NCBI GenBank assembly: GCA_945893045.1
Contig: CAMDEA010000080.1
Coordinates: 1 to 37,038, forward strand
Source of the DNA: Planctomyces sp. SH-PL62
GTDB taxonomy: Bacteria; Planctomycetota; Planctomycetia; Planctomycetales; Planctomycetaceae
Direction of reading: 5' to 3'
DNA length: 37,038 bases
Under the pieces are notes generated by a model. It was not told the origin of the DNA. It made no database searches and saw nothing but the letters and a program-made list of their open reading frames with translations. Below, in pieces: positions 23,956 to 31,307 of the stretch. A program made the position numbers and the translations under genes. Positions within the stretch are counted from its first letter, which is position 1, and the number at the start of each line of letters is the position of its first letter.

Positions 23956-24738
23956 TCATTTCTTCTCGGCCTTTTTCTCTTCCAGCTTCTTCCGGTAATC
24001 CGCGAGCACCCCTTCGGGATCGTCGTTGAACGCATCGCGGCAACCGGTGCAGCAGACCCAATAGGTCTCCCCTTTGTAGCTGACTTTGATCGTCCCTTGG
24101 CCGCCAGTGACGACGCACACCGGCCCGGTTTGATCGGACTCCGCCAACCGAGTTCCCTCGCGTGTGTAGCCGACTTCCGCGATCCGGTTGAAGAAATTTT
24201 GCCCCGCCCCTTTTTGCTCGAACAGCACCAGCGTCCGTTTCTCATTCAGCCGCGTGACGGTGATGCGACGTCCTTCGACTCCGTCCTTGGCGGGCGTGTC
24301 GAAGATCAGTTTGTTGCCTTCCGAGACTCCCGTGTATTCGCGTGCGATGGTGTCACCCGGCTTCGTGCCGAGTTCCACCGTCTTCAGTCGAAAGCTCTTG
24401 GTCTTCGGATCGAACGTCATCCAGGCGGATCGCAACAGCTTCCCTTCATCGACGGCGTACTCCAGTGCGACATTGTCGCCCTCGAATTTCCAACGCCACT
24501 CGGCTTTCTCAATCCAGCCCCCAGAATTGGAGCCACGTTTGGGCAATGCCGTCCCGCGCCAACCGCCGACCAAATCTTGAAACGGAGTCAACGCTTCCTT
24601 AGCCGCCGATTTGGTCCCGGCGGTTTTCGGCTGCGTCTCTTCCGTGTGCGGCGCGCCGCAGACGGTCAGCACCAGGCTGAGACCGGCGGCCACACCGCAC
24701 CAAGTCCATTCGCGGGGATTTTCTCTTGAGCAACGCAT
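23956..24738 (-). CDS. secreted protein with C-terminal YHS/TRASH-like metal site
   Basis: A 260-residue protein from ATG 24738 (GGAG upstream). A hydrophobic leader at residues about 14-33 (TWCGVAAGLSLVLTVCGAP) ends at a cysteine, so it may be a lipoprotein, though Val precedes the Cys. Residues about 55-210 form a lipocalin-like beta region (LVGGWRGTALPKRGS, WRWKFEGDNVALEYAVDEGK) of unknown function. Residues about 205-250 resemble a YHS or TRASH domain: CVVTGGQGTIKVSYKGETYW then VCCTGCRDAFNDDPE, with a Cys pair that may bind copper or another metal. It lies upstream of the adaptor gene on the same strand, with a 131-bp gap. Confidence 0.85.
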   Translation of the reverse strand: MRCSRENPREWTWCGVAAGLSLVLTVCGAPHTEETQPKTAGTKSAAKEALTPFQDLVGGWRGTALPKRGSNSGGWIEKAEWRWKFEGDNVALEYAVDEGKLLRSAWMTFDPKTKSFRLKTVELGTKPGDTIAREYTGVSEGNKLIFDTPAKDGVEGRRITVTRLNEKRTLVLFEQKGAGQNFFNRIAEVGYTREGTRLAESDQTGPVCVVTGGQGTIKVSYKGETYWVCCTGCRDAFNDDPEGVLADYRKKLEEKKAEKK

Positions 24739-24999
24739 GGCATGAACTCCGTCTGGTCTGGGCCTGGTCGGGCGAACGGCCAGACCTGTTGTCCGCACAA
24801 TCGGCTTGACCGACATGTGCGGCAGGCGATCTTCCAAGATGTTCCGAAACTGAGCAATGCTGTTGGGAAAAACATTGCTTGTCGGCAGTCACGACGGGTA
24901 TTTTCACAACCCTGCCAACGCTCCCGCCATCACGATCGCCTTGCCGATCAAACCCTCAGTTCGCCATTATGCGCCGCGAATTTGTGCGGAGGACATGTC

Positions 25000-25254
25000 A
25001 TGTCTCATGAACCAGACTCGCCTCGTGCGGGAAATTTGGTGCCCTCGAAAGGGTTCGACTGGAGTTTCCTGTGGATCGCCGTCGGTATCCTGGGCATGGT
25101 GTTTTTGCTCTTCGCGTTGCTGGGTACGAAATCCGACGACAAAACGCCGACCTATGACCGCGACAGCCAAATCATTCCGCGACCGCCCCGCGAACGCGAG
25201 GAGTCCAGCGGCCCGCCAGAAGTCGGCGCTCCAGAGAACACCGAATCCTCGTAG
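25000..25254 (+). CDS. small single-pass membrane protein, unknown function
   Basis: An 84-residue protein starting at ATG 25000, fixed by GGAGGA 6 nt upstream; the longer open frame upstream is promoter DNA of the divergent gene. Residues about 21-43 (WSFLWIAVGILGMVFLLFALL) form one transmembrane segment; the tail is charged and proline-rich (PRPPREREESSGPPEVGAPE). I do not recognise the family. It is divergent from the YHS-like gene and 101 bp before the pseudouridine synthase, separated from it by a hairpin. Confidence 0.75.
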   Translation: MSHEPDSPRAGNLVPSKGFDWSFLWIAVGILGMVFLLFALLGTKSDDKTPTYDRDSQIIPRPPREREESSGPPEVGAPENTESS

Positions 25255-25280
25255 GCACGGTTTCAAAGCCAGATTACGCC

Positions 25281-25345
25281 GTAGCCACGTTCGCCAGAAC
25301 GTGGGATGTTGGCAGTTTTGCCCACGTTCTGGCGAACGTGGCTAC
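25281..25345. repeat. palindromic element with perfect 25-bp arms
   Basis: The arms 25281-25305 (GTAGCCACGTTCGCCAGAAC...) and 25321-25345 are exact reverse complements around a 15-bp loop. It ends 10 bp before ATG 25356 of the pseudouridine synthase, so it could affect its translation, or terminate the upstream small gene. A diverged copy is at 31255-31307. Confidence 0.92.
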
Positions 25346-25355
25346 AGAGTGACCC

Positions 25356-26342
25356 ATGCGGCGTGATGGCTCGCAAGTCGTTCATGTCCGCGAGTCCGAT
25401 GCGGGACAATTGTTGGTCGCGCTGTTGTGGCGATTGCAGCCGGACGCGCCAGCGTCCGAAGCCACGCAACTGCTGCGCAATCGCCGAGTGCAGATTGACG
25501 GCAATCTCTGCGAAGACGGTCGCCGCCGCTTGAAAACGGGCGAGGTCGTGAAAATTCTGCCGCACGCCATCGCCGCGCCGCCGACTGCGGACGATATCCA
25601 CATCCACTTTGCTGATGAGCAACTTGTCGTCGTCGAAAAACCCTCCGGCATGACAACGATGCGACACGCCGACGAAGCGAACTGGTCCGCTCGCCGACAA
25701 CGGCGCGAGCCGACGCTCGAAGACGTGTTACCCAATCTGCTCGCCAAGTCTGCGAGTCCCTCGCGCGGCAAACAACAACGCCTTGGGCGTCCACCGCGAG
25801 TCATCCCCGTGCATCGACTCGACCGCGACACCAGCGGCCTGATGGTTTTCGTGCGCACATCAACCGCCGAGCGGTCACTGGTCGAACAGTTTCGCGAGCA
25901 TTCGATCGACCGCGCGTATCTCGCCATCGTGAGCGGCGAGATCACCGCGCAAACGATCGAGTCCTTCCTCGCTCGCGATCGTGGCGACGGTAAACGGGGC
26001 AGCGTCTCCGACCCGAATGCCGGACAACGCGCGGTGACACACGTTCGACCCGTGGAAGTCATCAACGGTTTCACGCTCGTCGAATGCCGCCTCGAAACCG
26101 GCCGCACACACCAGATCCGCATCCACCTCTCGGAAGCCGGTCATCCCGTCTGCGGCGACAAAGAATATCGCGGCCCGTTCGGTCAGAAACCGATCCTCGA
26201 CCGCAGCAGCGCACCGCGACTCGCGCTACACGCCGCCGAGTTGGGTTTCGAGCATCCGCTCACCGGCGAACCGCTGCTCTTTGAATCGCGTCTGCCACGC
26301 GACCTCGCCGATTTCTCGCGCCGGCTGCGAAGAGACTCTTGA
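25356..26342 (+). CDS. RluA family rRNA/tRNA pseudouridine synthase
   Basis: A 328-residue cytoplasmic enzyme that isomerises uridine to pseudouridine in RNA, probably 23S rRNA. Residues about 12-75 form an S4 RNA-binding domain (GQLLVALLWRLQPDAPASEA, RRVQIDGNLCEDGRRRLKTG). Residues about 85-310 are the catalytic domain: VVEKPSGMTTMRHADE, VHRLDRDTSGLMVF with catalytic D156, VECRLETGRTHQIRIHLSEA and GHPVCGDKEYRGPFG. There is an insert of about 30 residues after residue 105 (ANWSARRQRREPTLEDVLPN). The subfamily (RluC or RluD) is not clear. No Shine-Dalgarno sequence is evident before ATG 25356. Confidence 0.92.
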   Translation: MRRDGSQVVHVRESDAGQLLVALLWRLQPDAPASEATQLLRNRRVQIDGNLCEDGRRRLKTGEVVKILPHAIAAPPTADDIHIHFADEQLVVVEKPSGMTTMRHADEANWSARRQRREPTLEDVLPNLLAKSASPSRGKQQRLGRPPRVIPVHRLDRDTSGLMVFVRTSTAERSLVEQFREHSIDRAYLAIVSGEITAQTIESFLARDRGDGKRGSVSDPNAGQRAVTHVRPVEVINGFTLVECRLETGRTHQIRIHLSEAGHPVCGDKEYRGPFGQKPILDRSSAPRLALHAAELGFEHPLTGEPLLFESRLPRDLADFSRRLRRDS

Positions 26343-26349
26343 GCATAGA

Positions 26350-26383
26350 AATCGGCAATCGAAAATCGGCAATCGAAAATTCC
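26350..26383. repeat. heptamer run, units AATCGGC and AATCGAA
   Basis: AATCGGC, AATCGAA, AATCGGC, AATCGAA, then AATTCC: period 7 within period 14. It fills the 42-bp gap between two converging stop codons (26342 and 26385) and leaves no visible terminator of another kind. Confidence 0.8.
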
Positions 26384-26384
26384 A

Positions 26385-27200
26385 TCACGGCGTCTCGACT
26401 TCGCTCTTCGCGTCGGTGCCGGTCTCCAGTGCCTTCATCTCGACCACTGTCTGAGCCACTTGCTTGAACGCCGAGCGCAATTCGTTTTCCCCTTTGCGTT
26501 CCATCGTCAGCTTTACGGTCCACTGAGCCATCCCGAACGGGACATCATCGCTGCGCCACAATTCGGATTCGTGAACCGTGTGATTCTGCAAGTTTTCCGC
26601 TTCGTACTTCGCCTTCCACTTCTGAGCCGTCACCGATCCGATGCCGACGTCCAAGGCTTCCGGCTCGCCTTCTTTCTCCAACGTCGTGTAATGCCGGAGC
26701 AGTGCGATCTTCGGGTAGATTTGCAGCACCGAACCGGTCATTTCTTCGACCGGTTTCTCGCCATCTTTGCGGAAGCCTTTCAGAATCGGCAGGAACGAAA
26801 CCGGAATCGTCTCGTCATCCGCCAGCTTGCCGATCACGCGACTCTCCGGCACCAGCACTTTGTAGATCGACGCGCCGACCGGACCGGGGTTGATTCCCGC
26901 TTCGCTCTTCTTACCGGTCTGCACTTTGAATTCGAGCCACCGGCAGGGGACATTCTTGCCGTCGATTTCCATCTCTTGTTGGCCAACCGACTTGATCGTC
27001 AGATGCTGAATCCACTGGATCGTGAGATCGGTGCCGCCGGTGGTCGAGCGTGTCTCGATCTGCTGATACGTCCCTTCGTACCGAATCCAAGTGCCGTCGG
27101 CCGGCAGCTTCCAGATCAAGCCTTGAGCGTTCGCTCGCGGCGCTGTGCCGAAGCCCAGTCCCAGCACCAATGCGATCACGATTGTCAGCCAGCGAATCAT
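26385..27200 (-). CDS. secreted protein of unknown function
   Basis: A 271-residue protein from ATG 27200, with GAGGTGG just upstream; the open frame continues another 114 codons upstream but that part overlaps the divergent promoter and has no start support. Residues 1-24 (MIRWLTIVIALVLGLGFGTA) are a signal peptide ending PRANAQG. The mature part looks beta-rich: GTWIRYEGTYQQIETRSTTG, CRWLEFKVQTGKKSEA, ALRHY-type segments, and ends with a charged helix. I recognise no domain; it may be a planctomycete-specific exported protein. It converges with the pseudouridine synthase and is divergent from the RmlD-like gene. Confidence 0.8.
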   Translation of the reverse strand: MIRWLTIVIALVLGLGFGTAPRANAQGLIWKLPADGTWIRYEGTYQQIETRSTTGGTDLTIQWIQHLTIKSVGQQEMEIDGKNVPCRWLEFKVQTGKKSEAGINPGPVGASIYKVLVPESRVIGKLADDETIPVSFLPILKGFRKDGEKPVEEMTGSVLQIYPKIALLRHYTTLEKEGEPEALDVGIGSVTAQKWKAKYEAENLQNHTVHESELWRSDDVPFGMAQWTVKLTMERKGENELRSAFKQVAQTVVEMKALETGTDAKSEVETP

Positions 27201-27456
27201 CAACCACCTCGATGCCCGGAGGCGAATAGTCTCGACGAACGCCGCGCGAATTCCGGCTCGGCGGCGACCTTCGGCCAGAGTCTGGCACAGCTTGCCGAGA
27301 GTGACAAGACCGGGTTTTCCACAGTCATCGCCTGCCACGACGCGCAGAAATTGCCGTTGTGGCGATTCGAAAGGCAGGTCTATAAACCGCCGCGCTCGCC
27401 GGAGTGCGAGACCGAACGTCGAGTCGCTCGGTGACAGTTTTCTCACACGCGCATGC

Positions 27457-27463
27457 AGGGAGG
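27457..27463 (+). promoter_or_regulatory. ribosome binding site for GTG 27471
   Basis: AGGGAGG stands 7 nt upstream of GTG 27471. An in-frame ATG at 27453 lies upstream of this site and is less likely to be the start. Confidence 0.6.
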
Positions 27464-27470
27464 CTTTAGC

Positions 27471-28394
27471 GTGAAGACATTCTTGATCGTCGGTGTTGAG
27501 ACGGTGGTCGGTGCGAACTTGGCGGCGAGTTGGTCCGAACAAGAACGAGTGATCGGACTCTCAGCAGACTCGTCCATCGGCCTACCAGTTTGCGAACGCG
27601 CGATCTTCGATCGCAATTCCGCCGATGGCATCCGTCAATGCCTTCTTCAGACGCGAGCGACTCATGTGATCTTTTGCGGCGCAGCCGCCCGATCCACTTG
27701 GGAGTCAGCCGCCCCGTCCTTCGCGAACGCAGACGCCGAACTCTGGGCCGCCGCCGCCGCTCAAGCCGAGTTGCATTTCACCATGATCTCCTCAGACGCG
27801 GTCTTCACCGGACCGTGGATGTTCCATGACGAGAATTGCGCCACGCTGTGTCCGAGCGCCGAAGCGACCGAGATTCGCCACATCGAGGCGCGCGTCCGCG
27901 AGGTGTGTGCGAATTCTCTGATCGTGCGCACGAACGCTTTCGGTTGGAGCCCCTCCGGTGAACACGGCTGGCTCGAATCAGTACTGTCGGCGCTGGAAAA
28001 CAACCGCACGCTCGAACTCGATCCAATCTGCCACGGTACACCGATCCTCGCCAGCGATCTGGCCGACTATCTCGCTCCAGCGCTGGAAGACGAACTGACC
28101 GGCGTGTTCCACATCGCCGGAGCCGAACGAGTCAGCCCGTATCAGTTCGCGAAACAGTTAGCGTCGGCGTTTGAACTCGGCACTCCTGCCTCGCGCACGA
28201 TCCGCGAACTGGCCGCACGGCCGACCGGCTTCGGCCGAGGCGAGGCCTCGCTACAAACGCGCCGCTTCCGCACCGAGTACGACTGCTCGATGCCAATGCT
28301 CAGCGAGGGACTATCGCGACTGGTGGAGCAGCATCGTTCCGGCGGTCGCGATCGGCTGTGTGGCCAATCGGTGCGGCAGGGCAAGGCGGCTTGA
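27471..28394 (+). CDS. RmlD-like sugar nucleotide-binding protein, degenerate active site
   Basis: A 307-residue protein of the extended short-chain dehydrogenase fold closest to dTDP-4-dehydrorhamnose reductase. It has the N-terminal strand and turn VKTFLIVGVETVVGANLAAS, the ATHVIFCGAAARSTWES block after strand 4, TMISSDAVFTGPWMF in place of STDYVFDG, and ELTGVFHIAGAERVSPYQFA near residue 215. The usual Gly-rich motif is weak (GVETVVGAN) and the YxxxK pair is missing: the region reads ATEIRHIEARVREVC. It may bind a nucleotide sugar without reducing it, or use other residues. It converges with the rhomboid gene. Confidence 0.82.
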   Translation: MKTFLIVGVETVVGANLAASWSEQERVIGLSADSSIGLPVCERAIFDRNSADGIRQCLLQTRATHVIFCGAAARSTWESAAPSFANADAELWAAAAAQAELHFTMISSDAVFTGPWMFHDENCATLCPSAEATEIRHIEARVREVCANSLIVRTNAFGWSPSGEHGWLESVLSALENNRTLELDPICHGTPILASDLADYLAPALEDELTGVFHIAGAERVSPYQFAKQLASAFELGTPASRTIRELAARPTGFGRGEASLQTRRFRTEYDCSMPMLSEGLSRLVEQHRSGGRDRLCGQSVRQGKAA

Positions 28395-28412
28395 CGACTG
28401 CGCAGGGGCGGT

Positions 28413-29747
28413 TCACCAACTCTTGCCGTCGAGTTCAAACGTGTCGTCATCAATCATCCCTTCGGCCTTTATCCGAATCTGTGCGATGTGGTGGCGGATG
28501 GTTTCCGGCAAGTCCTCCAGTTCGACTTGGTCCAAGAGCTTGATCGCAGCGCGGGGCCGCGTCTGAACGTCGCACCACAGAGTCGCCAATTTGATGCGTG
28601 CGGCATCGGCTCGCGCGGGGAATCGCTTCACAAATTCTTCCAGCAGCGGGACCGCCTCGTTCCAAATCTTGAGTTTGAACAGGCCATCTGCGAGCGCTTG
28701 CAAGTCGTCCGCGTCCAACGGCCAGTGATCGACGATGCGCAGCCGCTTGCGGTACTCGACGAGCGCGGCCTGTGGTTTGCCGGCGCGAAGCAACTCACGC
28801 ATCCGGTCCAAGACAGTCAGCGTCGCGGGAGACATTGCCGATTCGGACATCGTTCTCGGCGAGGCTGCCGTCGGTCGTTCATCGTCGTCGCGCGGCGGAG
28901 TCTTTGCTTTCGGAGGGGGGCGTTTCGGCTGGTTTGAGAGATAAATCGACGGACGGAAAACCGCTTTCTTTATCTTGGGCTTCTCCGGAGTAGAGATCTC
29001 CTCCGCACCGCCTGGATCGGGCGAATGGGTGACAAGCACGCTGTCGCTCCAGTTCTTCAGGTCTGTGGGTCGGCCGTAGGTTCCCTTCCAGAGGGCGATC
29101 AGATCCCAATTCTCGCAGTCCACCCAGTGCAGCTTCAGCAGTGCGAGACCGATTCCAAATCCCCAGAACGCACCGATCAAATGCCCCATCGCGCTCCCCA
29201 TCGAAAAGGCATTCCACCATGCCGACAGCACCTGCAACGCGACGTACCAAACACCAAAGGTCAGAATCGTGACCTCTACCGAGAGAAGCCGATATCCGAT
29301 GAAGACCAGCACGTCCATCTCGTTCTTCGGTGCCCACACCACGCAAATCGCCAACAGCCCATAAACGATCAACGACGCGCCGGCACCTCCCGAACTCGGC
29401 GGAAGTTCGCTCCTCAGCATGACCGTCTGAATGAACAGCCCGCCCAGAACGCCGATCGCCAGAAACACCAACAGAAAGCGCCACCAGCCGAGCTTGCCTT
29501 CGACCACGATGCCGAAGCCCCACAGGAAAATCATGTTCCCGATCAGGTGCAGCCAGCCGAAGTGCAGAAAGTTGAACGCAACCCATTCCAGCGGATGCAG
29601 GCCGTGACCGAACTGCAACAGCCAGCCGGTTTGATGCTCACCCTGCCCGGTCAGAAAGAAGGTGACGCAATTCACGGCGACCAGCACCAGCGTCATCCAC
29701 GGCCAGTGATAAATCGGCGCGTCGGTGTTGACCGGGATGATGATCAT
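28413..29747 (-). CDS. rhomboid family intramembrane serine protease with C-terminal helical extension
   Basis: A 444-residue membrane protein. Six or so transmembrane helices occupy residues about 15-210, with the rhomboid signature FLHFGWLHLIGNMIFLWGFG (H67, N71), the catalytic serine S125 in GGAGASLIVYGLLA and the catalytic H189 in GHLIGAFWGFGIG. The usual GxSG reads GASL, so the Gly after Ser is lost. Residues about 210-310 are a polar linker rich in Pro and Lys, and residues about 310-444 are TPR-like helices (ELLRAGKPQAALVEYRKRLR, NEAVPLLEEFVKRFP). Rhomboids cut transmembrane substrates within the bilayer; the cytoplasmic extension may recruit partners. It follows the adenylate kinase gene after 54 bp. 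Confidence 0.9.
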   Translation of the reverse strand: MIIIPVNTDAPIYHWPWMTLVLVAVNCVTFFLTGQGEHQTGWLLQFGHGLHPLEWVAFNFLHFGWLHLIGNMIFLWGFGIVVEGKLGWWRFLLVFLAIGVLGGLFIQTVMLRSELPPSSGGAGASLIVYGLLAICVVWAPKNEMDVLVFIGYRLLSVEVTILTFGVWYVALQVLSAWWNAFSMGSAMGHLIGAFWGFGIGLALLKLHWVDCENWDLIALWKGTYGRPTDLKNWSDSVLVTHSPDPGGAEEISTPEKPKIKKAVFRPSIYLSNQPKRPPPKAKTPPRDDDERPTAASPRTMSESAMSPATLTVLDRMRELLRAGKPQAALVEYRKRLRIVDHWPLDADDLQALADGLFKLKIWNEAVPLLEEFVKRFPARADAARIKLATLWCDVQTRPRAAIKLLDQVELEDLPETIRHHIAQIRIKAEGMIDDDTFELDGKSW

Positions 29748-29801
29748 GTGGCGAATCCGGGAAGCTGATTCTCAAACTTCGCGAATCCCCGCGAAGAGCA
29801 G

Positions 29802-30458
29802 TCACTCGGCATCATCCGGAGTGATTTCGTCACCGCCAAATTCCGACGCCGAACCGCGCGCGGTGACGATGACTGGGATCAGATGCTCCAAAATCCGCTT
29901 CAAGACTTCCGCCGGCGTCCCGATCGGATCAATCTCGCGGACCAAGGCCGGCGGGTAAAAGTTCAGAATGGGAGTCGTCTCACGCCGGTAAACCTCAAAG
30001 CGATTCCGAATGACGGCTTCGTCCGCTTCGTCCGCACGCCCTTCGATCAACGCTCGCTGCCGCAATCGCTGGATGATCGGCTCCGTGTCCGAGGCACTCA
30101 GATGGATCACCTGCAAGACGCCGACGTGGTCTTTCAAGAGTTCGCATTGCCGAACCGTGCGCGGAATGCCGTCGAGCAGCAGGATCTGATCTTCGGGACG
30201 AAAATCGCGCGTCTCGATGTGAGCGTCGAGCCAATGCTTCCAGATCTCGATCGTCAGGTCGTCGCGGACGAGTTGTCCCTGTCGAATACAATCCGCGACC
30301 AAGCGGCCATCATCGGAGTCGTCCACCAGCGAGCGAAAAACCGCACCCATCGAGAGGTGAAAGACGCCCTGGAGCTTTCCCAGCAGTTGGCCCTGCGTTC
30401 CTTTTCCAGAACCCGGCATCCCGAATAGCAACACCGCCGAGTAACGCCGGTCCGACAT
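29802..30458 (-). CDS. adk: adenylate kinase family nucleoside monophosphate kinase
   Basis: A 218-residue kinase that moves phosphate from ATP to AMP. ATG 30458 is preferred because GAGGGA is about 7 nt upstream. The P-loop is LLFGMPGSGKGTQGQLL (residues about 9-25), the NMP-binding part includes HLSMGAVFRSL, the motif LLLDGIPRTVRQCELL is the conserved DGxPRT region, and IRNRFEVYRRETTPIL holds the late Arg pair. The LID is short, without Cys ligands. It lies between rpsD and the rhomboid gene on one strand. The acidic C-terminal tail (EFGGDEITPDDAE) is unusual. It could be a second adenylate kinase; the symbol is tentative. Confidence 0.87.
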   Translation of the reverse strand: MSDRRYSAVLLFGMPGSGKGTQGQLLGKLQGVFHLSMGAVFRSLVDDSDDGRLVADCIRQGQLVRDDLTIEIWKHWLDAHIETRDFRPEDQILLLDGIPRTVRQCELLKDHVGVLQVIHLSASDTEPIIQRLRQRALIEGRADEADEAVIRNRFEVYRRETTPILNFYPPALVREIDPIGTPAEVLKRILEHLIPVIVTARGSASEFGGDEITPDDAE

Positions 30459-30514
30459 CACTAGTCCCTCGCCCACGCGAGACAAAGTGCAGGATCACCG
30501 CATTCCGAGATCGA

Positions 30515-31123
30515 CTATCGCGACAGAAACACGACGACTTGACCGACATCGACCGGCAAGCTGACGTCGCTGGCACCCGGCATTCCGGTCACTCGAACCT
30601 CAAGGCTCTTGTCGTCGGTCGACAGCCAATCGCATCTCTCGGAACTGTTCGAGGAGGCAACTTCCGCATAAACCTTCTGCAAGTTATGACGATCGCGAAC
30701 TCGCACGACATCGCCTGGTTTGAGCAGAATCGAAGGGATGCTGACCGTCCGGCCGTTGAGCTGGAAGTGCGAGTGGACGACTCCCTGCCGAGCTTGCAAA
30801 CGGGTTAAGGTCAAACCAGAGCGGCGGATGACGTTGTCTAAACGGCATTCGCACATGACCATCAGGCGTTCGCCCGTGTTGCCAGGCAAACGGCGAGCTT
30901 CGTCGAAATAGCGGCGGAGTTGTTTCTCACGCAGGCCGTAATAGTGTTTGATCTTCTGCTTCTCGCGGAGCGCCAGGCCGAAGTTGGAGAGCTTCTTCTC
31001 TCGCAGGTGTTGTCCGGGGGGCTGTTGCCGCTTTTCGGAAGCGCGAATCGCACCGGATGTCTCGTAGACTTGTTGCTTCAAACGGCGATTGATGCGCGCC
31101 TTCGGACCTGTGTACCGCCCCAT
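30515..31123 (-). CDS. rpsD: 30S ribosomal protein S4
   Basis: A 202-residue protein with the typical S4 start MGRYTGPKARINRRLKQQVY, the central helices REKQKIKHYYGLREKQLRRY and the S4 RNA-binding domain CRLDNVIRRSGLTLTRLQAR, QGVVHSHFQLNGRTVSIPS, PGDVVRVRDRHNL. It binds 16S rRNA early in 30S assembly. No zinc-type Cys cluster is present near the N-terminus. GAGGAG is just upstream of ATG 31123. It is followed on the same strand by the adenylate kinase gene after 56 bp, away from other ribosomal genes in this window; S4 can repress its own mRNA in other bacteria but no such structure was recognised here. Confidence 0.97.
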   Translation of the reverse strand: MGRYTGPKARINRRLKQQVYETSGAIRASEKRQQPPGQHLREKKLSNFGLALREKQKIKHYYGLREKQLRRYFDEARRLPGNTGERLMVMCECRLDNVIRRSGLTLTRLQARQGVVHSHFQLNGRTVSIPSILLKPGDVVRVRDRHNLQKVYAEVASSNSSERCDWLSTDDKSLEVRVTGMPGASDVSLPVDVGQVVVFLSR

Positions 31124-31254
31124 CGACCTCTCCTCAACTTAAATTGCTCTCGCGTTTTGTGCTCAGCGAATGAACTCGCTTTTCAGCCATTTTTGGAACG
31201 CGGGATTGTAGTTACGGACCTCCCCGATGCAAGCGAGCCGCGCAGCGAGAAATC

Positions 31255-31307
31255 GTAGCCGCTTTCGCCAGAACGCGGGTGGCCCGCACTCGGGCGAGTG
31301 TGGCTAC
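31255..31307. repeat. diverged copy of the 25281 palindromic element
   Basis: GTAGCCGCTTTCGCCAGAAC at the left and GGGCGAGTGTGGCTAC at the right are inverted with about six mismatches; the ends GTAGCC and GGCTAC are intact. It directly abuts the TAG (31308-31310) of the PPC-domain gene. It is the only feature seen in the 184-bp gap 31124-31307; the rpsD promoter should lie here but I cannot place it. Confidence 0.75.

Noticed and set aside
28240..28251. A GCGAGGCCTCGC palindrome in the RmlD-like gene as another inserted element
   Set aside because: It is only 12 bp and has no second arm, so it cannot be told from chance in GC-rich coding DNA.
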